Source: Endozoicomonas_A sp049275935
Lineage (GTDB): Bacteria; Pseudomonadota; Gammaproteobacteria; Pseudomonadales; Endozoicomonadaceae
Reading direction: 5' to 3'
Length of the DNA: 64,000 nucleotides
Assembly (NCBI RefSeq): GCF_049275935.1
Contig: NZ_CP184830.1
Coordinates: 3,286,001 to 3,350,000, forward strand
Part shown: positions 36,001 to 44,250 of the stretch, in pieces
How the letters are laid out: each line of letters begins with the position of its first letter
Position numbering within the stretch: the stretch's first letter is position 1
Program-made: the position numbers and the translations under genes
The notes under the pieces: model-generated
Database searches by the model: none
Seen by the model: the letters and a program-made list of their open reading frames with translations, nothing else
What the model was told of the DNA's origin: nothing

Positions 36001-37251
36001 ATAATCTCCCGACGCAACCCGGTTGACCCAGGCCGTGATGGCTCTGATAGGTCTGACCAACCTTCGGGTAATGACCAGTGCAATCAGAATAACAATCAGG
36101 GCTGTAATGGCTGTGATATAGATCAGGCGGTTTCTGAACTGAACAACTGAGTCGAAGGCATCCTTCTGGCTTACTTCAGAGATAAGTGCCATAGGTGTGC
36201 CGGCTACCTCAATGGCATAAAAGGTTCCCAGAACCCTCTCGCCGTAAACATTGGTGTAGCTCTTGATATGAAAATGCTGATCGACCTTATGACTGTCGGA
36301 GGCTTCCGAGTGAAGATCAAGCTCTCCGCCAAAAAGCTCATTCAACTCTGCATCGCTATCAAGACCGTGACTTTCATCCTCCGTGTCATGGTCATGGATT
36401 TCATGGAATACACCTTCGACATCAATATGAGCTATCCAGTCCTGCGTCAGGATGTTATCTGCTTTCAATATCATGGACTGGCTTGAATCCAGGTCTGTAC
36501 CGTAGCGAATGTAGCCATCCTCACCAATAAGATAAGATTTCAGAGCATCACTAAACTGGTTTTCACTCTCAAAAATGTCCTGAACGTTGTGAGCCAGAAT
36601 CTGAACCGCCAAAAAACCAATGGCTTTCTCTCTCTCGTCCACCAGCGGCAAAATAAAAAAACTGACTTTCTGGTCTCCAATGGGTGGATACGCAGTCACA
36701 TCAGCGTACTTAGGTACCAAATCTTCAAGACTCTCGCGTGCAGCTTTTGCAAATGAGGTGTTGGCAAGAGTTCCATTAAAAATGTTCTTGCCCAGATCGT
36801 CGTAGGCATTCACGGTGAAGAGAATATTACCTTCCGTATCCCCCAAAATCAGGTCGGAGTAATCGTAGTAACGTAAAAAGTCCACAAACTCACTGGAGTA
36901 CTGGTCCAGAATCTGGTTGTAACCGTCAGAATTAATGAACGTTTCCGTTGATTTCCTGAGATCGCTGTGACTTTTGATCAGGTGCGACAGAAAATCCCGG
37001 GCCACCCCGGCCTTGATAAACAGGTTGGTCACTACTGAGTCAAAATAATCATTAATTTGCTGACTCAATAACTGGTTGACGGTACTCAACTGCTCATAAC
37101 GAGTCTGAACTATTGTTTGCTTACCCTGGCGGTATTCGTTGAAACCAATCACCGTAATAGGTCCCAGCGAGAGAATCATGAACCAGACAAAGAGTGTTAC
37201 TGATAGACCATGCCTGAATTTTCTTTCAGTTGATTGTTGTGCATCCTGCAT
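33094..37251 (-). CDS. Hybrid sensor histidine kinase with three receiver domains
   Basis: 1385 residues. The order is: N-terminal transmembrane helix (about 18-36), periplasmic Cache-like sensor to about 375, second helix (ITALIVILIALVI), HAMP, GAF domain, a long coiled coil, HisKA with phospho-accepting His721 (MSHELRTPLN), HATPase (N box SNAFKFTE, G boxes DTGIGIP and GGTGLGLAIS) and three receivers. The first and third receivers have intact acidic pockets; the third acceptor is Asp1316 in LMDIMMPVMDG. The second ends in VMKGD and looks degenerate. It probably senses an extracellular signal and drives the GGDEF protein. First gene of the four-gene cluster. Confidence 0.93.
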   Translation of the reverse strand: MQDAQQSTERKFRHGLSVTLFVWFMILSLGPITVIGFNEYRQGKQTIVQTRYEQLSTVNQLLSQQINDYFDSVVTNLFIKAGVARDFLSHLIKSHSDLRKSTETFINSDGYNQILDQYSSEFVDFLRYYDYSDLILGDTEGNILFTVNAYDDLGKNIFNGTLANTSFAKAARESLEDLVPKYADVTAYPPIGDQKVSFFILPLVDEREKAIGFLAVQILAHNVQDIFESENQFSDALKSYLIGEDGYIRYGTDLDSSQSMILKADNILTQDWIAHIDVEGVFHEIHDHDTEDESHGLDSDAELNELFGGELDLHSEASDSHKVDQHFHIKSYTNVYGERVLGTFYAIEVAGTPMALISEVSQKDAFDSVVQFRNRLIYITAITALIVILIALVITRRLVRPIRAITAWVNRVASGDYAQGAVLSGHNEISDLSRSFSEMTEKLRNVISDNDRKSWQQEGQAGLNNCMRGEQELSEVCKNIVSYLARYLDMQTGAMYVMDDEKRLQLMASYAWKKRQQSKNSFEIGEGLVGQAAMEKQAIELTSIPENYIKIESGLGNTSPKVIITVPLVYEGEVKGVLEFALIRELTDEQRGFLEDALESVAIGINSAQYRTRVNQLLEKTTRQSEAMKEQQEELRSVNDELESRARVLEESQEELKAQSEEMQKSNAELEEKTELLQQQKAEIERKNLDIELSRKTLEDKAKELEQASKYKSEFLANMSHELRTPLNSLLLLAQMLADNDEGNLNEDQIESAQVIYSGGKELLDLINDILDLSKVEAGKMSINLEDMDIEELCSSMRTLFKPLADNKGLDFAVDIDPGTTRVILSDSQRVMQVLKNFLSNAFKFTEQGGVYIRVFNSIRKTDHGNETYVGFAVRDTGIGIPKEKQDAVFEAFQQADGSTSRKYGGTGLGLAISRELSSMLGGYIGIESVEGEGTTFTVYLPDNAVCSLDGGEVMADSHSSATSDGYQKIASAAEKKAKAQPAPEAEKIATKKKTSEAGKNILIIEDDQHFSDIVKQLSGSHGYQCLVEASGKEGIQTAIEEQPMAIILDLGLPDMDGEEVLRQLQKNEATKNIPVHIVSGRDPDESERQGAVGYLVKPVSIDDLEMVFSTLETVLSEDIQHALLLDSDAESRSHLAKMLTEKGMNIAGVSSAEEAEKSMAENQWQCLVMDVDLPDSSGLEFLQKLQEKMGDNMPSIVIHTDKKLSTEDQKELQKYTRALVMKGDYASERVMDEVSLFIHSVEKSAPAEFKPAAETLSNKSLEGHKILLVDDDLRNTFALSKGLQGLGLEVVIADNGQNALDKLDEEDGIELVLMDIMMPVMDGYEAMTKMREIERFKSMPVIALTAKAMSDDKAKCIEAGANDYMTKPVNIDKLTEMMKVWLFK

Positions 37252-37408
37252 TTATCTGGCCATCCCTGCCACTTAAATCCCAACTATGTACGGTGTAATG
37301 CTTACAGCCTGAGTTGCCAGACTTCAGTAGTTTATCTCTTATTGCATCGCCTCTTTAAGGTAAAGTTTTAGAGCCGATAAGCTGGGAAATACTACCGGTT
37401 ATCCAATA
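37252..37408. other. Upstream region of the kinase gene
   Basis: About 157 bp preceding the kinase start and presumably holding its promoter. I see no unambiguous promoter boxes or hairpins. Confidence 0.3.
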
Positions 37409-37505
37409 GAAAATGGGTCAGTCGGGAAAGAAACCCAGCAAAGCATCATACTTTGCTAAGGGAAGGGCTTTACTGGATTTGAATTTTGGCTTTTACGACA
37501 TCCTC
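37409..37505 (-). repeat. 97-bp inverted repeat, right copy
   Basis: Reverse complement of 24675-24771 with two mismatches. Only this end of the IS-like element is present here, ending exactly at the terminal sequence CGACATCCTC. Confidence 0.85.
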
Positions 37506-37576
37506 GACAAGGCGGGGAGTGTCACAAATAAAAGGCTGCAAAACGTAAAACCTGATGAAAGGCAGGAGACGGGTCG

Positions 37577-39322
37577 TTACTTACTCACTTTACCTTCTTT
37601 ATGACCGAGGCCATCGTCCAGGCCCCGATCAGCAGGTTTGTGTTTACGATGTATTCTTTTGTGATCTGACAGTGCTTTAGCGTTCTTGCAGAGCTTTGCA
37701 CATAGCCGCGGCTGACCATTCAACCCGACCACGGTTAAGTTACAGGTTTGTTGGCCTGTGTGTTCTTTTCTTTTGTGATGCGACAGAGCTGAAGCATCTT
37801 TGAAGACCTTCCCGCATGGTCGCCGCTGACCATTTGCCCCGACTACTGTTATGTTGCAGATTCGTTGCCTGCCGTGTTGTCTTCTTTTGTGATCCGTCAG
37901 GGCTTTAGCACTCTTGCTAACTGCCCCACAGGGCTGCGGCTGGCCATCCTGGCCGAAGACAGCTACGTCACAGGTTTGTTGCCTGCTGTGGTGCCTTCTT
38001 TTGTGATCGTTCAGGGCTTGGGCATTGTTGCAGACCGTCCCGCATGGCCTCTGCTGACCATCCTGCCGGATCACTGATACGTCGCAGGTTTGTTGTCCTG
38101 TGTGTTCTTTTCTCTTGTGATAATCTAAGGCTCGAGCATTTTTCCAGACCGTCCAACATGGCCGATGCTGACCATCCTCCGCGACCACTTTTAAATGACA
38201 GGTTTGTTGCCCTCTGTGGAGGCCACTTTTGTGAGACGAAAGGGTTTTAGCACTCTTGCAAACTGTCCCGCAGGGCTGAGGCTGACCATCCTGGCCGACG
38301 ACAGTTACGTCACAGATTCGTTGCCCACTGCTGTTTTTGCTTTGTACTTTGTCTGTCCGGAAAAGATGAGGTGGGCTTTGACTCTTACCCAGATTGAGTA
38401 GCCCGCTGATTATAATCAAATCATCAGAGGTGGCAGACACATTCCCGGGCAATTGCATATCGCCTGGCTGATGAGTTCGGGGCTGAGAATCTCTAGCGGT
38501 TACAGAATCAAAATCACTGATGCAACCGGCTGATGCTTCTGTGTTGTCTGTCGAATTTTTTTCAGAATTCAGCGTCGATTCAGAGGGCCCGCTGCTATCC
38601 GATGCTGGTCGTAATTGACAAACGCCGTGACAAGAGTTGACGAAACAGTTTAAACCTAAAGTGTGTGAGTCTTGTTTGGGGTCTTCGTTACCATTGCCAG
38701 AGTCAGAACACAGAAGATGAGTGAAATAGCCTGTGGGGTTGTTAGTGGCTTGTGGGGCTTGTTGGCCTGTTGATTCTGGTGATGGGTATTGTGGTGAGTT
38801 ATGTCCGAAGCCGAACATTGTGGTGATGATCGCAAATGGCTGATCCTCCTGTGTCAAAAGAGATGCCGATTGTAGTTCAATCGGTTTAAACACGGGTGAA
38901 TCGGGGCTCCAGTAGTTTATTAAAACCCAGCTGACAATCACTTCTAAAGGTAACCATGAATAATCATTGGAATTTAAGGGCGTGTCTTTGATGGTCAGGA
39001 TCAGTTCATAAGCAATCAACAGATTCGTGGCGTAGAGTCTTTGCCATGAAATCGACTCAATGAGGGGTGTTTTTACCCCATAATTGCAGGGTTTATGATT
39101 ATGCAGAAAGTCTTGTCCTGCATAGCCGTTTTTTTCGATAATTTCTGACGGGTTGCCCGAAAATGTACGACGGTCATTCTTTATAAAGAAGTTTTGCTTT
39201 TTAAACCCTGTACTCTGCTCAAGGTCCACAGTAAAACGACCTGTCCAAGGTTCGGCCTGAGATGGCACAGACAATGGCAGCAGCAGAAACAGCAGTACAG
39301 TAAAGAGTAAGTGTCTAATAAT
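37577..39322 (-). CDS. Secreted zinc-finger-like array protein, 6 units (copy A)
   Basis: 581 residues from ATT at 39320-39322. No ATG, GTG or TTG occurs between the in-frame TGA in the leader and codon 17, well inside the hydrophobic core RHLLFTVLLFLLLPLSV. Signal cleavage is likely after SQA. The hydrophobic segment IESISWQRLYATNLLIAYEL and the cluster HTLGLNCFVNSCHGVC follow. Six units end with the tail HRKHKPAD and GKVSK. The third cysteine of the unit is replaced by W, S or F in units 2, 4 and 5, showing it is not a metal ligand. First gene of the long minus-strand array after the 97-bp repeat. Confidence 0.88.
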   Translation of the reverse strand: MIRHLLFTVLLFLLLPLSVPSQAEPWTGRFTVDLEQSTGFKKQNFFIKNDRRTFSGNPSEIIEKNGYAGQDFLHNHKPCNYGVKTPLIESISWQRLYATNLLIAYELILTIKDTPLNSNDYSWLPLEVIVSWVLINYWSPDSPVFKPIELQSASLLTQEDQPFAIITTMFGFGHNSPQYPSPESTGQQAPQATNNPTGYFTHLLCSDSGNGNEDPKQDSHTLGLNCFVNSCHGVCQLRPASDSSGPSESTLNSEKNSTDNTEASAGCISDFDSVTARDSQPRTHQPGDMQLPGNVSATSDDLIIISGLLNLGKSQSPPHLFRTDKVQSKNSSGQRICDVTVVGQDGQPQPCGTVCKSAKTLSSHKSGLHRGQQTCHLKVVAEDGQHRPCWTVWKNARALDYHKRKEHTGQQTCDVSVIRQDGQQRPCGTVCNNAQALNDHKRRHHSRQQTCDVAVFGQDGQPQPCGAVSKSAKALTDHKRRQHGRQRICNITVVGANGQRRPCGKVFKDASALSHHKRKEHTGQQTCNLTVVGLNGQPRLCAKLCKNAKALSDHKRIHRKHKPADRGLDDGLGHKEGKVSK

Positions 39323-39361
39323 TCTATCCTTGCATTCTGGTTTACAGAGAGGAAGGATAGA
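39323..39361 (-). promoter_or_regulatory. Leader hairpin of copy A, sequesters the ribosome-binding site
   Basis: A perfect 9-bp stem UCUAUCCUU/AAGGAUAGA around 21 nt. The 3' arm contains AAGGA, 4 nt from the ATT start. Confidence 0.75.
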
Positions 39362-39456
39362 TCAAGACAACTAGCGTGTTTTTCTATCAAAAACCTTCTG
39401 TCAGAAACTAGAGGCTGAACTGGACAAATCTTCATGAAAGGGTTGGGGTCAGATGG

Positions 39457-41910
39457 TTACTTACTCACTTTACCTTCTTGGAGACTGGGGTCATCGTGCA
39501 GATCCTCATCAGCAGGTTTGCGTTTTCGATGTATTCTTTTGTGATTCGCCAGAGCTTTAGAATTCTTAAAGAGCTTTCCGCATGGCTGCTGCTGACCATG
39601 CTCGCCGACCACGGTTTTGTCGCAGGTTTGTTGCCCTGTGTGGTTTCTTCTTTTGTGTTTCGCCAGAGCTTCAGCATTCTTAGAGAGCTTTTCGCATGGC
39701 CGCTGCTGACCATGCTCGCCGACCACGGTTTTGTCGCAGGTTTGTTGCCTGCCGTGATATCTTCTTCTGTGTTCTGAAAGAGCTCTGGCAGTCTTGAAGA
39801 GCTTCCCGCATAGCTGCGGCTGTCCATCCTCGATCACTGTTAAGTGACAGGTCTTTTGTGTCCTGTGCATACTGCTTTTGTGAGACGACAGGGCTCTGGC
39901 ATTCTTGCAGACTGATCCGCAAGGTCGAAGCTGGCCATCCTGCCCGACCAAGGTTACTTCACAGATTTTTTGCCCGCTGTGGTGTCTTCGTTTGTGATCG
40001 CAGAGTGCTTGAGCATTGTTGAGAACCGTACCGCATCGCCACTGCTGGCCATTATTCCCGACCACGGTCAGGTCACAGGTTTGTTGTCCAGTGTGGGCTA
40101 TTCTTTTGTGAGTTGAGAGAGCTTGAACGCTCTTGCAGATCTTCCCGCATGGCTGTTGCTGGCCACTTTCTGCGACCACGGTCATGCTACAGGTTTGTTG
40201 CCCTGTGTGTTCTTTTCTTCTGTGATACTTCAGAGCTCGAGCATTTTTACAGACTTTCCCGCATGGTCGCTGCTGACCATCCTCTCCGACCACTGTGAGT
40301 TGACAGGCTCGTTGCCCCATATGCATAGTGCTTTTGTGAGCCGACAGGGTTGCAGCATTCTTGCAGATTACTCCGCAGGGCTTCAGCTGGCCATCCTGCC
40401 CGACGACGTTTAAGTCACAGGTTTGTCGTCTGCTGTGGTATCTTTTTTTGTGATCCGCCAGGGCTTGAGCTTCGTTACAGATTGTCCCGCATGGCCGTTG
40501 TTGGCCATCCTGCCCGAAGACGATTTTGTTACAGGTTCTTAGTACGTTGTGGCTTTTTCTTTTGTGTGCTATCAGGGCTTGAGTGTTCATACAGATCTTC
40601 CCGCATGGTCGATCCTGATCGTCCTCCCCGATCACCATCATGTCACAGGCTTTTTGCCCGCTGTGGTATCTGCTTTTGTGAGACGACAGGGAATGAGCAT
40701 TCATGCTAGCCTTCCCGCACGGACGCTGTTGGCCATTCTCCCCGACTATGGTCACGTCACAGGTTCGTTGCTTGCTGTGATCTCTGGCTTGTTTTGTGCC
40801 TGTTTGGGAAAGGCGAGTTCGGCTCAGTTGGGATGATCCTCTTGTTTGTTGTGTTTCCGAAGTCGCCATTGGAGAGGGCAAATGCTTAATCGTAAAAGAA
40901 GTGATGGTTTCTCCGGGGGGGCGGTGCCTGCGTAGATTGAGTAACCCGTTGATTATGATCAAGTCATCAGCAGTGGCAGACAGATTTCCGGGCATTCCTG
41001 CGTCATCAGGTTGATGAGTCTCAGGCTGAAAGGGTTGCCATGAAGCAAAACCACTTACGCAGCTCAAGCAGTGTCCATCCGTCAAATGAGGGTGTGAGCT
41101 TTGCCCGGGTGCTGTTTTTGTGGGGGCTGTCGAATTTTCTCTGGAATTCAGCGGCCATTCATTAGGTTCTGTGCTATCGGTTGATGTTCGCAATCGACAA
41201 AAGCCACGACAGGGATGAACGAAACAATTTAAACCTAAAGTGTGTGAATCTTGTTCAGGGTCTTCGTTACCATTGCCAGAATCAGAGTACACTGGATGGG
41301 TGGAATAGCCTGAAGGATGGGTCGTGGCTTTTGGGGCTTGTTGGCCGGATGGTTCTGATGACGGGTATTGTGGAGGGTTATGTCCGGAGCCAAACATTGT
41401 AGTGATGGTCACAAACGGCTTATCCCCCTGCCTCAGCATAGATGCCGACTGTAGTTCAATCAGTTTAAACAATGGTGAATCAGGGGTCCAATAGCTTCCT
41501 AGAAGCCAGCCAACAATCACTTTTAAAGGTAACCATAAATAAGGATTGTAACTTAAGGGCTTGTCTTTGATGGTAGGGATCAGTTCGTAAGCAAGCGCCA
41601 GATTCGTGGCATAGAGCCATTGCCATGAAAACGACTCAATGGTAGTGATTGTTACCCCGTAAACGCAGGGATTATGTCGATTATCATCAGGTGGAAAATC
41701 TGATCCTGAGTAGGCCTTTGTTTCGCTAATGTCTGACGGGTTTTCCGAAAACCTACGGCGGCCACTTTTCATGAAAAAGTTTTTCTGTTGAGATCCTGCA
41801 CCCTGCTCATGGTCGATTTTTAGATGCCCTGTCGAGGGTTCTGCCTGACAGAGGACAGACAATGGCACTAGCAGGCAAAGCAGTGCAGAAAAGAGTGAGT
41901 GTTGAATAAT
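39457..41910 (-). CDS. Secreted zinc-finger-like array protein, 11 units (copy B)
   Basis: 817 residues from ATT at 41908-41910, the longest array in the window. Signal core HSLFSALLCLLVPLSVLCQA. It carries both cysteine clusters, HTLGLNCFVHPCRGFC and CPxL-type HPHLTDGHCLSC. Units 10 and 11 are nearly identical (CDKTVVGEHGQQ), as are their DNA sequences, pointing to recent unit duplication. Unit 9 is one residue short. The tail is HRKRKPADEDLHDD, ending GKVSK as in copies A and D. Confidence 0.88.
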   Translation of the reverse strand: MIQHSLFSALLCLLVPLSVLCQAEPSTGHLKIDHEQGAGSQQKNFFMKSGRRRFSENPSDISETKAYSGSDFPPDDNRHNPCVYGVTITTIESFSWQWLYATNLALAYELIPTIKDKPLSYNPYLWLPLKVIVGWLLGSYWTPDSPLFKLIELQSASMLRQGDKPFVTITTMFGSGHNPPQYPSSEPSGQQAPKATTHPSGYSTHPVYSDSGNGNEDPEQDSHTLGLNCFVHPCRGFCRLRTSTDSTEPNEWPLNSRENSTAPTKTAPGQSSHPHLTDGHCLSCVSGFASWQPFQPETHQPDDAGMPGNLSATADDLIIINGLLNLRRHRPPGETITSFTIKHLPSPMATSETQQTRGSSQLSRTRLSQTGTKQARDHSKQRTCDVTIVGENGQQRPCGKASMNAHSLSSHKSRYHSGQKACDMMVIGEDDQDRPCGKICMNTQALIAHKRKSHNVLRTCNKIVFGQDGQQRPCGTICNEAQALADHKKRYHSRRQTCDLNVVGQDGQLKPCGVICKNAATLSAHKSTMHMGQRACQLTVVGEDGQQRPCGKVCKNARALKYHRRKEHTGQQTCSMTVVAESGQQQPCGKICKSVQALSTHKRIAHTGQQTCDLTVVGNNGQQWRCGTVLNNAQALCDHKRRHHSGQKICEVTLVGQDGQLRPCGSVCKNARALSSHKSSMHRTQKTCHLTVIEDGQPQLCGKLFKTARALSEHRRRYHGRQQTCDKTVVGEHGQQRPCEKLSKNAEALAKHKRRNHTGQQTCDKTVVGEHGQQQPCGKLFKNSKALANHKRIHRKRKPADEDLHDDPSLQEGKVSK

Positions 41911-41949
41911 TCTATCCTTGCGTTCTGGTTTACAGAGAGGAAGGATAGA
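41911..41949 (-). promoter_or_regulatory. Leader hairpin of copy B
   Basis: A perfect 9-bp stem of the same sequence as copy A; AAGGA in the 3' arm. Confidence 0.75.
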
Positions 41950-42058
41950 TCAAGAAAATCAGCGTGTTTTTCTATTAAAAAACTTCTGCCAGAAACCAGG
42001 AGGCTATAGCTGTACAGGGCAAGCCTCACGAAAGGGTTGCAGTCAGACGGTTACTTAC

Positions 42059-44116
42059 TCACTTTGCCGCCTTGCTGAGGTCGTTGTCCGGGTCCCTGTT
42101 AGCAGGTCTGCGTTTTCGATGTATTCTTTTGTGATCCGACAGCGCTTTAGCAGTCTTACAGAGCTTTCCGCATGGTCGCTGTTGGCCATCCTTCCCGACC
42201 ACGGTCAAGTGACAGGCATGTTGCCCCGTGTGTTCTTTTCTTTTGTGATACATCAGGGCTCGAGCATTTCTGCAGACCTTCCCGCATGGCTGCTGCTGAC
42301 CATCCTCCCCGACTTCTGTGAAGTGACAGGTTTGTTGCACCCTGTGGATGCCACTTTTGTGACACGACAGGTTTTTAGCATTCTTGCAAACTACCCCGCA
42401 CGGTCGCAGTTGGCCATCCGGCCCGACCAGGGTAACGTCACAGGTTTGTTGCCCGCTGTGGTCTTTCCTTTTGTGATCCGACAGGTTTTTAGCATGCTTG
42501 CAAACTTTTCCGCAAGGTTGCGGCTGGCCATCCTGCCCGTCCACGATGACGTCACAGGTTTTTTGTCCGCAGTGGATGTTGCTTTTGTGAGATGACAGGG
42601 CTTGAGCATTCTCGCAAACTTCTCCGCAAGGCTGCAGCTGGCCATCCTGCCCGACCATGGTTACGTCACAGAATTGTTCTCCGGTGTGGCTTTTTCTTTT
42701 GTGAGCTGACAGGGCTTGGGCGTTTGTGCAGATCTTCCCGCATGATCGCTGCTGACCATCCTCCCCGAGCACTGTTAAGTGACAGGTTTGTTGCACCCTG
42801 TGGATGCCACTTTTGTGAGACGACAGGGCTCTGGCATTCTTGCAGACTGAACCACAAAGCTGCGGTTGGCCATCCTGCCCAATGGTGGTTAAGCCACACG
42901 TTTGTTGCCCGCTGCGGTCTGAGGTCTGCTTCGTGGCTGTGCGGGAGAGAGGCAGGTTCTGACCCGGTTGGGATGATCCTGTTGTTTGTTGTATTTCTGA
43001 AGTCCCTATTGGAGTGGAAGAATTGTTGATGGTCAGTGAGTTTCTGGCATCTTCGAGAGGAGGCTGCTTACGTAGATTGAGTAACCCGTCGATTATAATC
43101 ATGTCAGCAGAGGTGGCAGGTAAATTCTCAGGCATTCCCGCTTCATCAGGCTGAAAGGGTTGGCAGGAAGCCTGTTGGTACTGACTAGGAGAGAGATCAT
43201 TCAATGTATCGACAGGCGGGATTTGTCTCGAATCTGTAGCCTTTAAAGAATCAAAATCACTTTTGCAACTCAAGCAGTGACTGTTTGAAAAATGAGGGCG
43301 TGAGCTTTGTCCGGGTGCTGCTTCTATGTGGTCTGTCGATTTTTTTTCGGAATTCAGGGGGCATTCAGCGGGCTCACTGCTATGGAACGCTGGTCGGAAT
43401 CGACAAACGCCATGGCAGGGATGAATGAAACAATTTAAACCTAAAGTGTGTGAGTTTTGTTCAGGATCTTCATTACCGTTGCCTGAGTCAGAATACAGAC
43501 GATGAGTGAAATAGCCTGTAGGGTTGTTAGTAGCTTGTGGGGCTTGCTGGCCAGTTGCTTCTGATGACGGGTATTGTGGAGGGTTATGTGCGGAGCCATA
43601 CATTGTAGTGATGGTCGCAAATGGTTGATTCCTCTGTTTCAACATGGATGTCGCCTGCTGTTCAATCGGGTTATACAGCTGTAAATCAGGTTTCCAAGAG
43701 CTTTTTAAAAGCCAGCCGACAATCACTTCTGCGGGTAGCCACGAGTAAGGATTGGAATTTAAGGGCGTGTCTTTGATGGTCAGGATCAGTTCGTAAGCAA
43801 TTACCAGATTCGCGGCGTTGAACCATTGCCATGAAATCGGTTCAATAATGGTTGTTTTTACCCCGTAATTGCAGGCGTTATGTTGTTTATCGTCAGGCGG
43901 TGAGTCTGATCTTGTATAGACATTTGTTTTGGTGATTTCTGACGGGGTGCCCGACGATATATTGGGTTCAGGATGTATAAAAAAGTTTTGCTTTTGAGAT
44001 CCTGTACTCTGTTCAAGATCGACAGTAAAACATCTTGTCCACGGTTCTGCCTGACAGACGACAGAAAACGTAAGTGGCAGAAAAAGCAGCGAAGTAATGA
44101 GTAAGTGTTTAATAAT
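42059..44116 (-). CDS. Secreted zinc-finger-like array protein, 7 units (copy C)
   Basis: 685 residues from ATT at 44114-44116. It is the clearest case for a non-standard start: the whole signal peptide (IIKHLLITSLLFLPLTFSVV) and about 125 homologous residues precede the first GTG in the frame, and the frame is closed upstream by TGA. The conserved segment IEPISWQWFNAANLVIAYEL and the cluster HTLGLNCFIHPCHGVC are intact. Seven regular units are followed by HRKRRPANRD. A standard gene caller would begin at 43726 and miss the signal peptide. Confidence 0.88.
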   Translation of the reverse strand: MIKHLLITSLLFLPLTFSVVCQAEPWTRCFTVDLEQSTGSQKQNFFIHPEPNISSGTPSEITKTNVYTRSDSPPDDKQHNACNYGVKTTIIEPISWQWFNAANLVIAYELILTIKDTPLNSNPYSWLPAEVIVGWLLKSSWKPDLQLYNPIEQQATSMLKQRNQPFATITTMYGSAHNPPQYPSSEATGQQAPQATNNPTGYFTHRLYSDSGNGNEDPEQNSHTLGLNCFIHPCHGVCRFRPAFHSSEPAECPLNSEKKSTDHIEAAPGQSSRPHFSNSHCLSCKSDFDSLKATDSRQIPPVDTLNDLSPSQYQQASCQPFQPDEAGMPENLPATSADMIIIDGLLNLRKQPPLEDARNSLTINNSSTPIGTSEIQQTTGSSQPGQNLPLSRTATKQTSDRSGQQTCGLTTIGQDGQPQLCGSVCKNARALSSHKSGIHRVQQTCHLTVLGEDGQQRSCGKICTNAQALSAHKRKSHTGEQFCDVTMVGQDGQLQPCGEVCENAQALSSHKSNIHCGQKTCDVIVDGQDGQPQPCGKVCKHAKNLSDHKRKDHSGQQTCDVTLVGPDGQLRPCGVVCKNAKNLSCHKSGIHRVQQTCHFTEVGEDGQQQPCGKVCRNARALMYHKRKEHTGQHACHLTVVGKDGQQRPCGKLCKTAKALSDHKRIHRKRRPANRDPDNDLSKAAK

Positions 44117-44155
44117 TCTATCCTTGAGTTCTGGTTTACAGAGAGGAAGGATAGA
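44117..44155 (-). promoter_or_regulatory. Leader hairpin of copy C
   Basis: A perfect 9-bp stem. The loop differs from copies A and B by a few bases while the arms are unchanged. Confidence 0.75.
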
Positions 44156-44250
44156 TCAAGACAATTCGCGTGTTTTTCTATTCAAAAACTTCTGTCAGAA
44201 ACTAAAGGCTTTACAGGGCAAAACTTCACGAAAAGATTGGAGTCAGATGG

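Noticed and set aside
37413..37604. A 63-residue plus-strand frame at the right 97-bp repeat
   Set aside because: It spans the repeat boundary and the end of copy A, with no homologous partner at the left repeat. It is probably a chance frame or the end of a lost transposase.
39457..41910. CRISPR-like array, from the regularly spaced 114-bp repeats
   Set aside because: The repeats are coding, diverged, and have no unique spacers. No cas genes are nearby.
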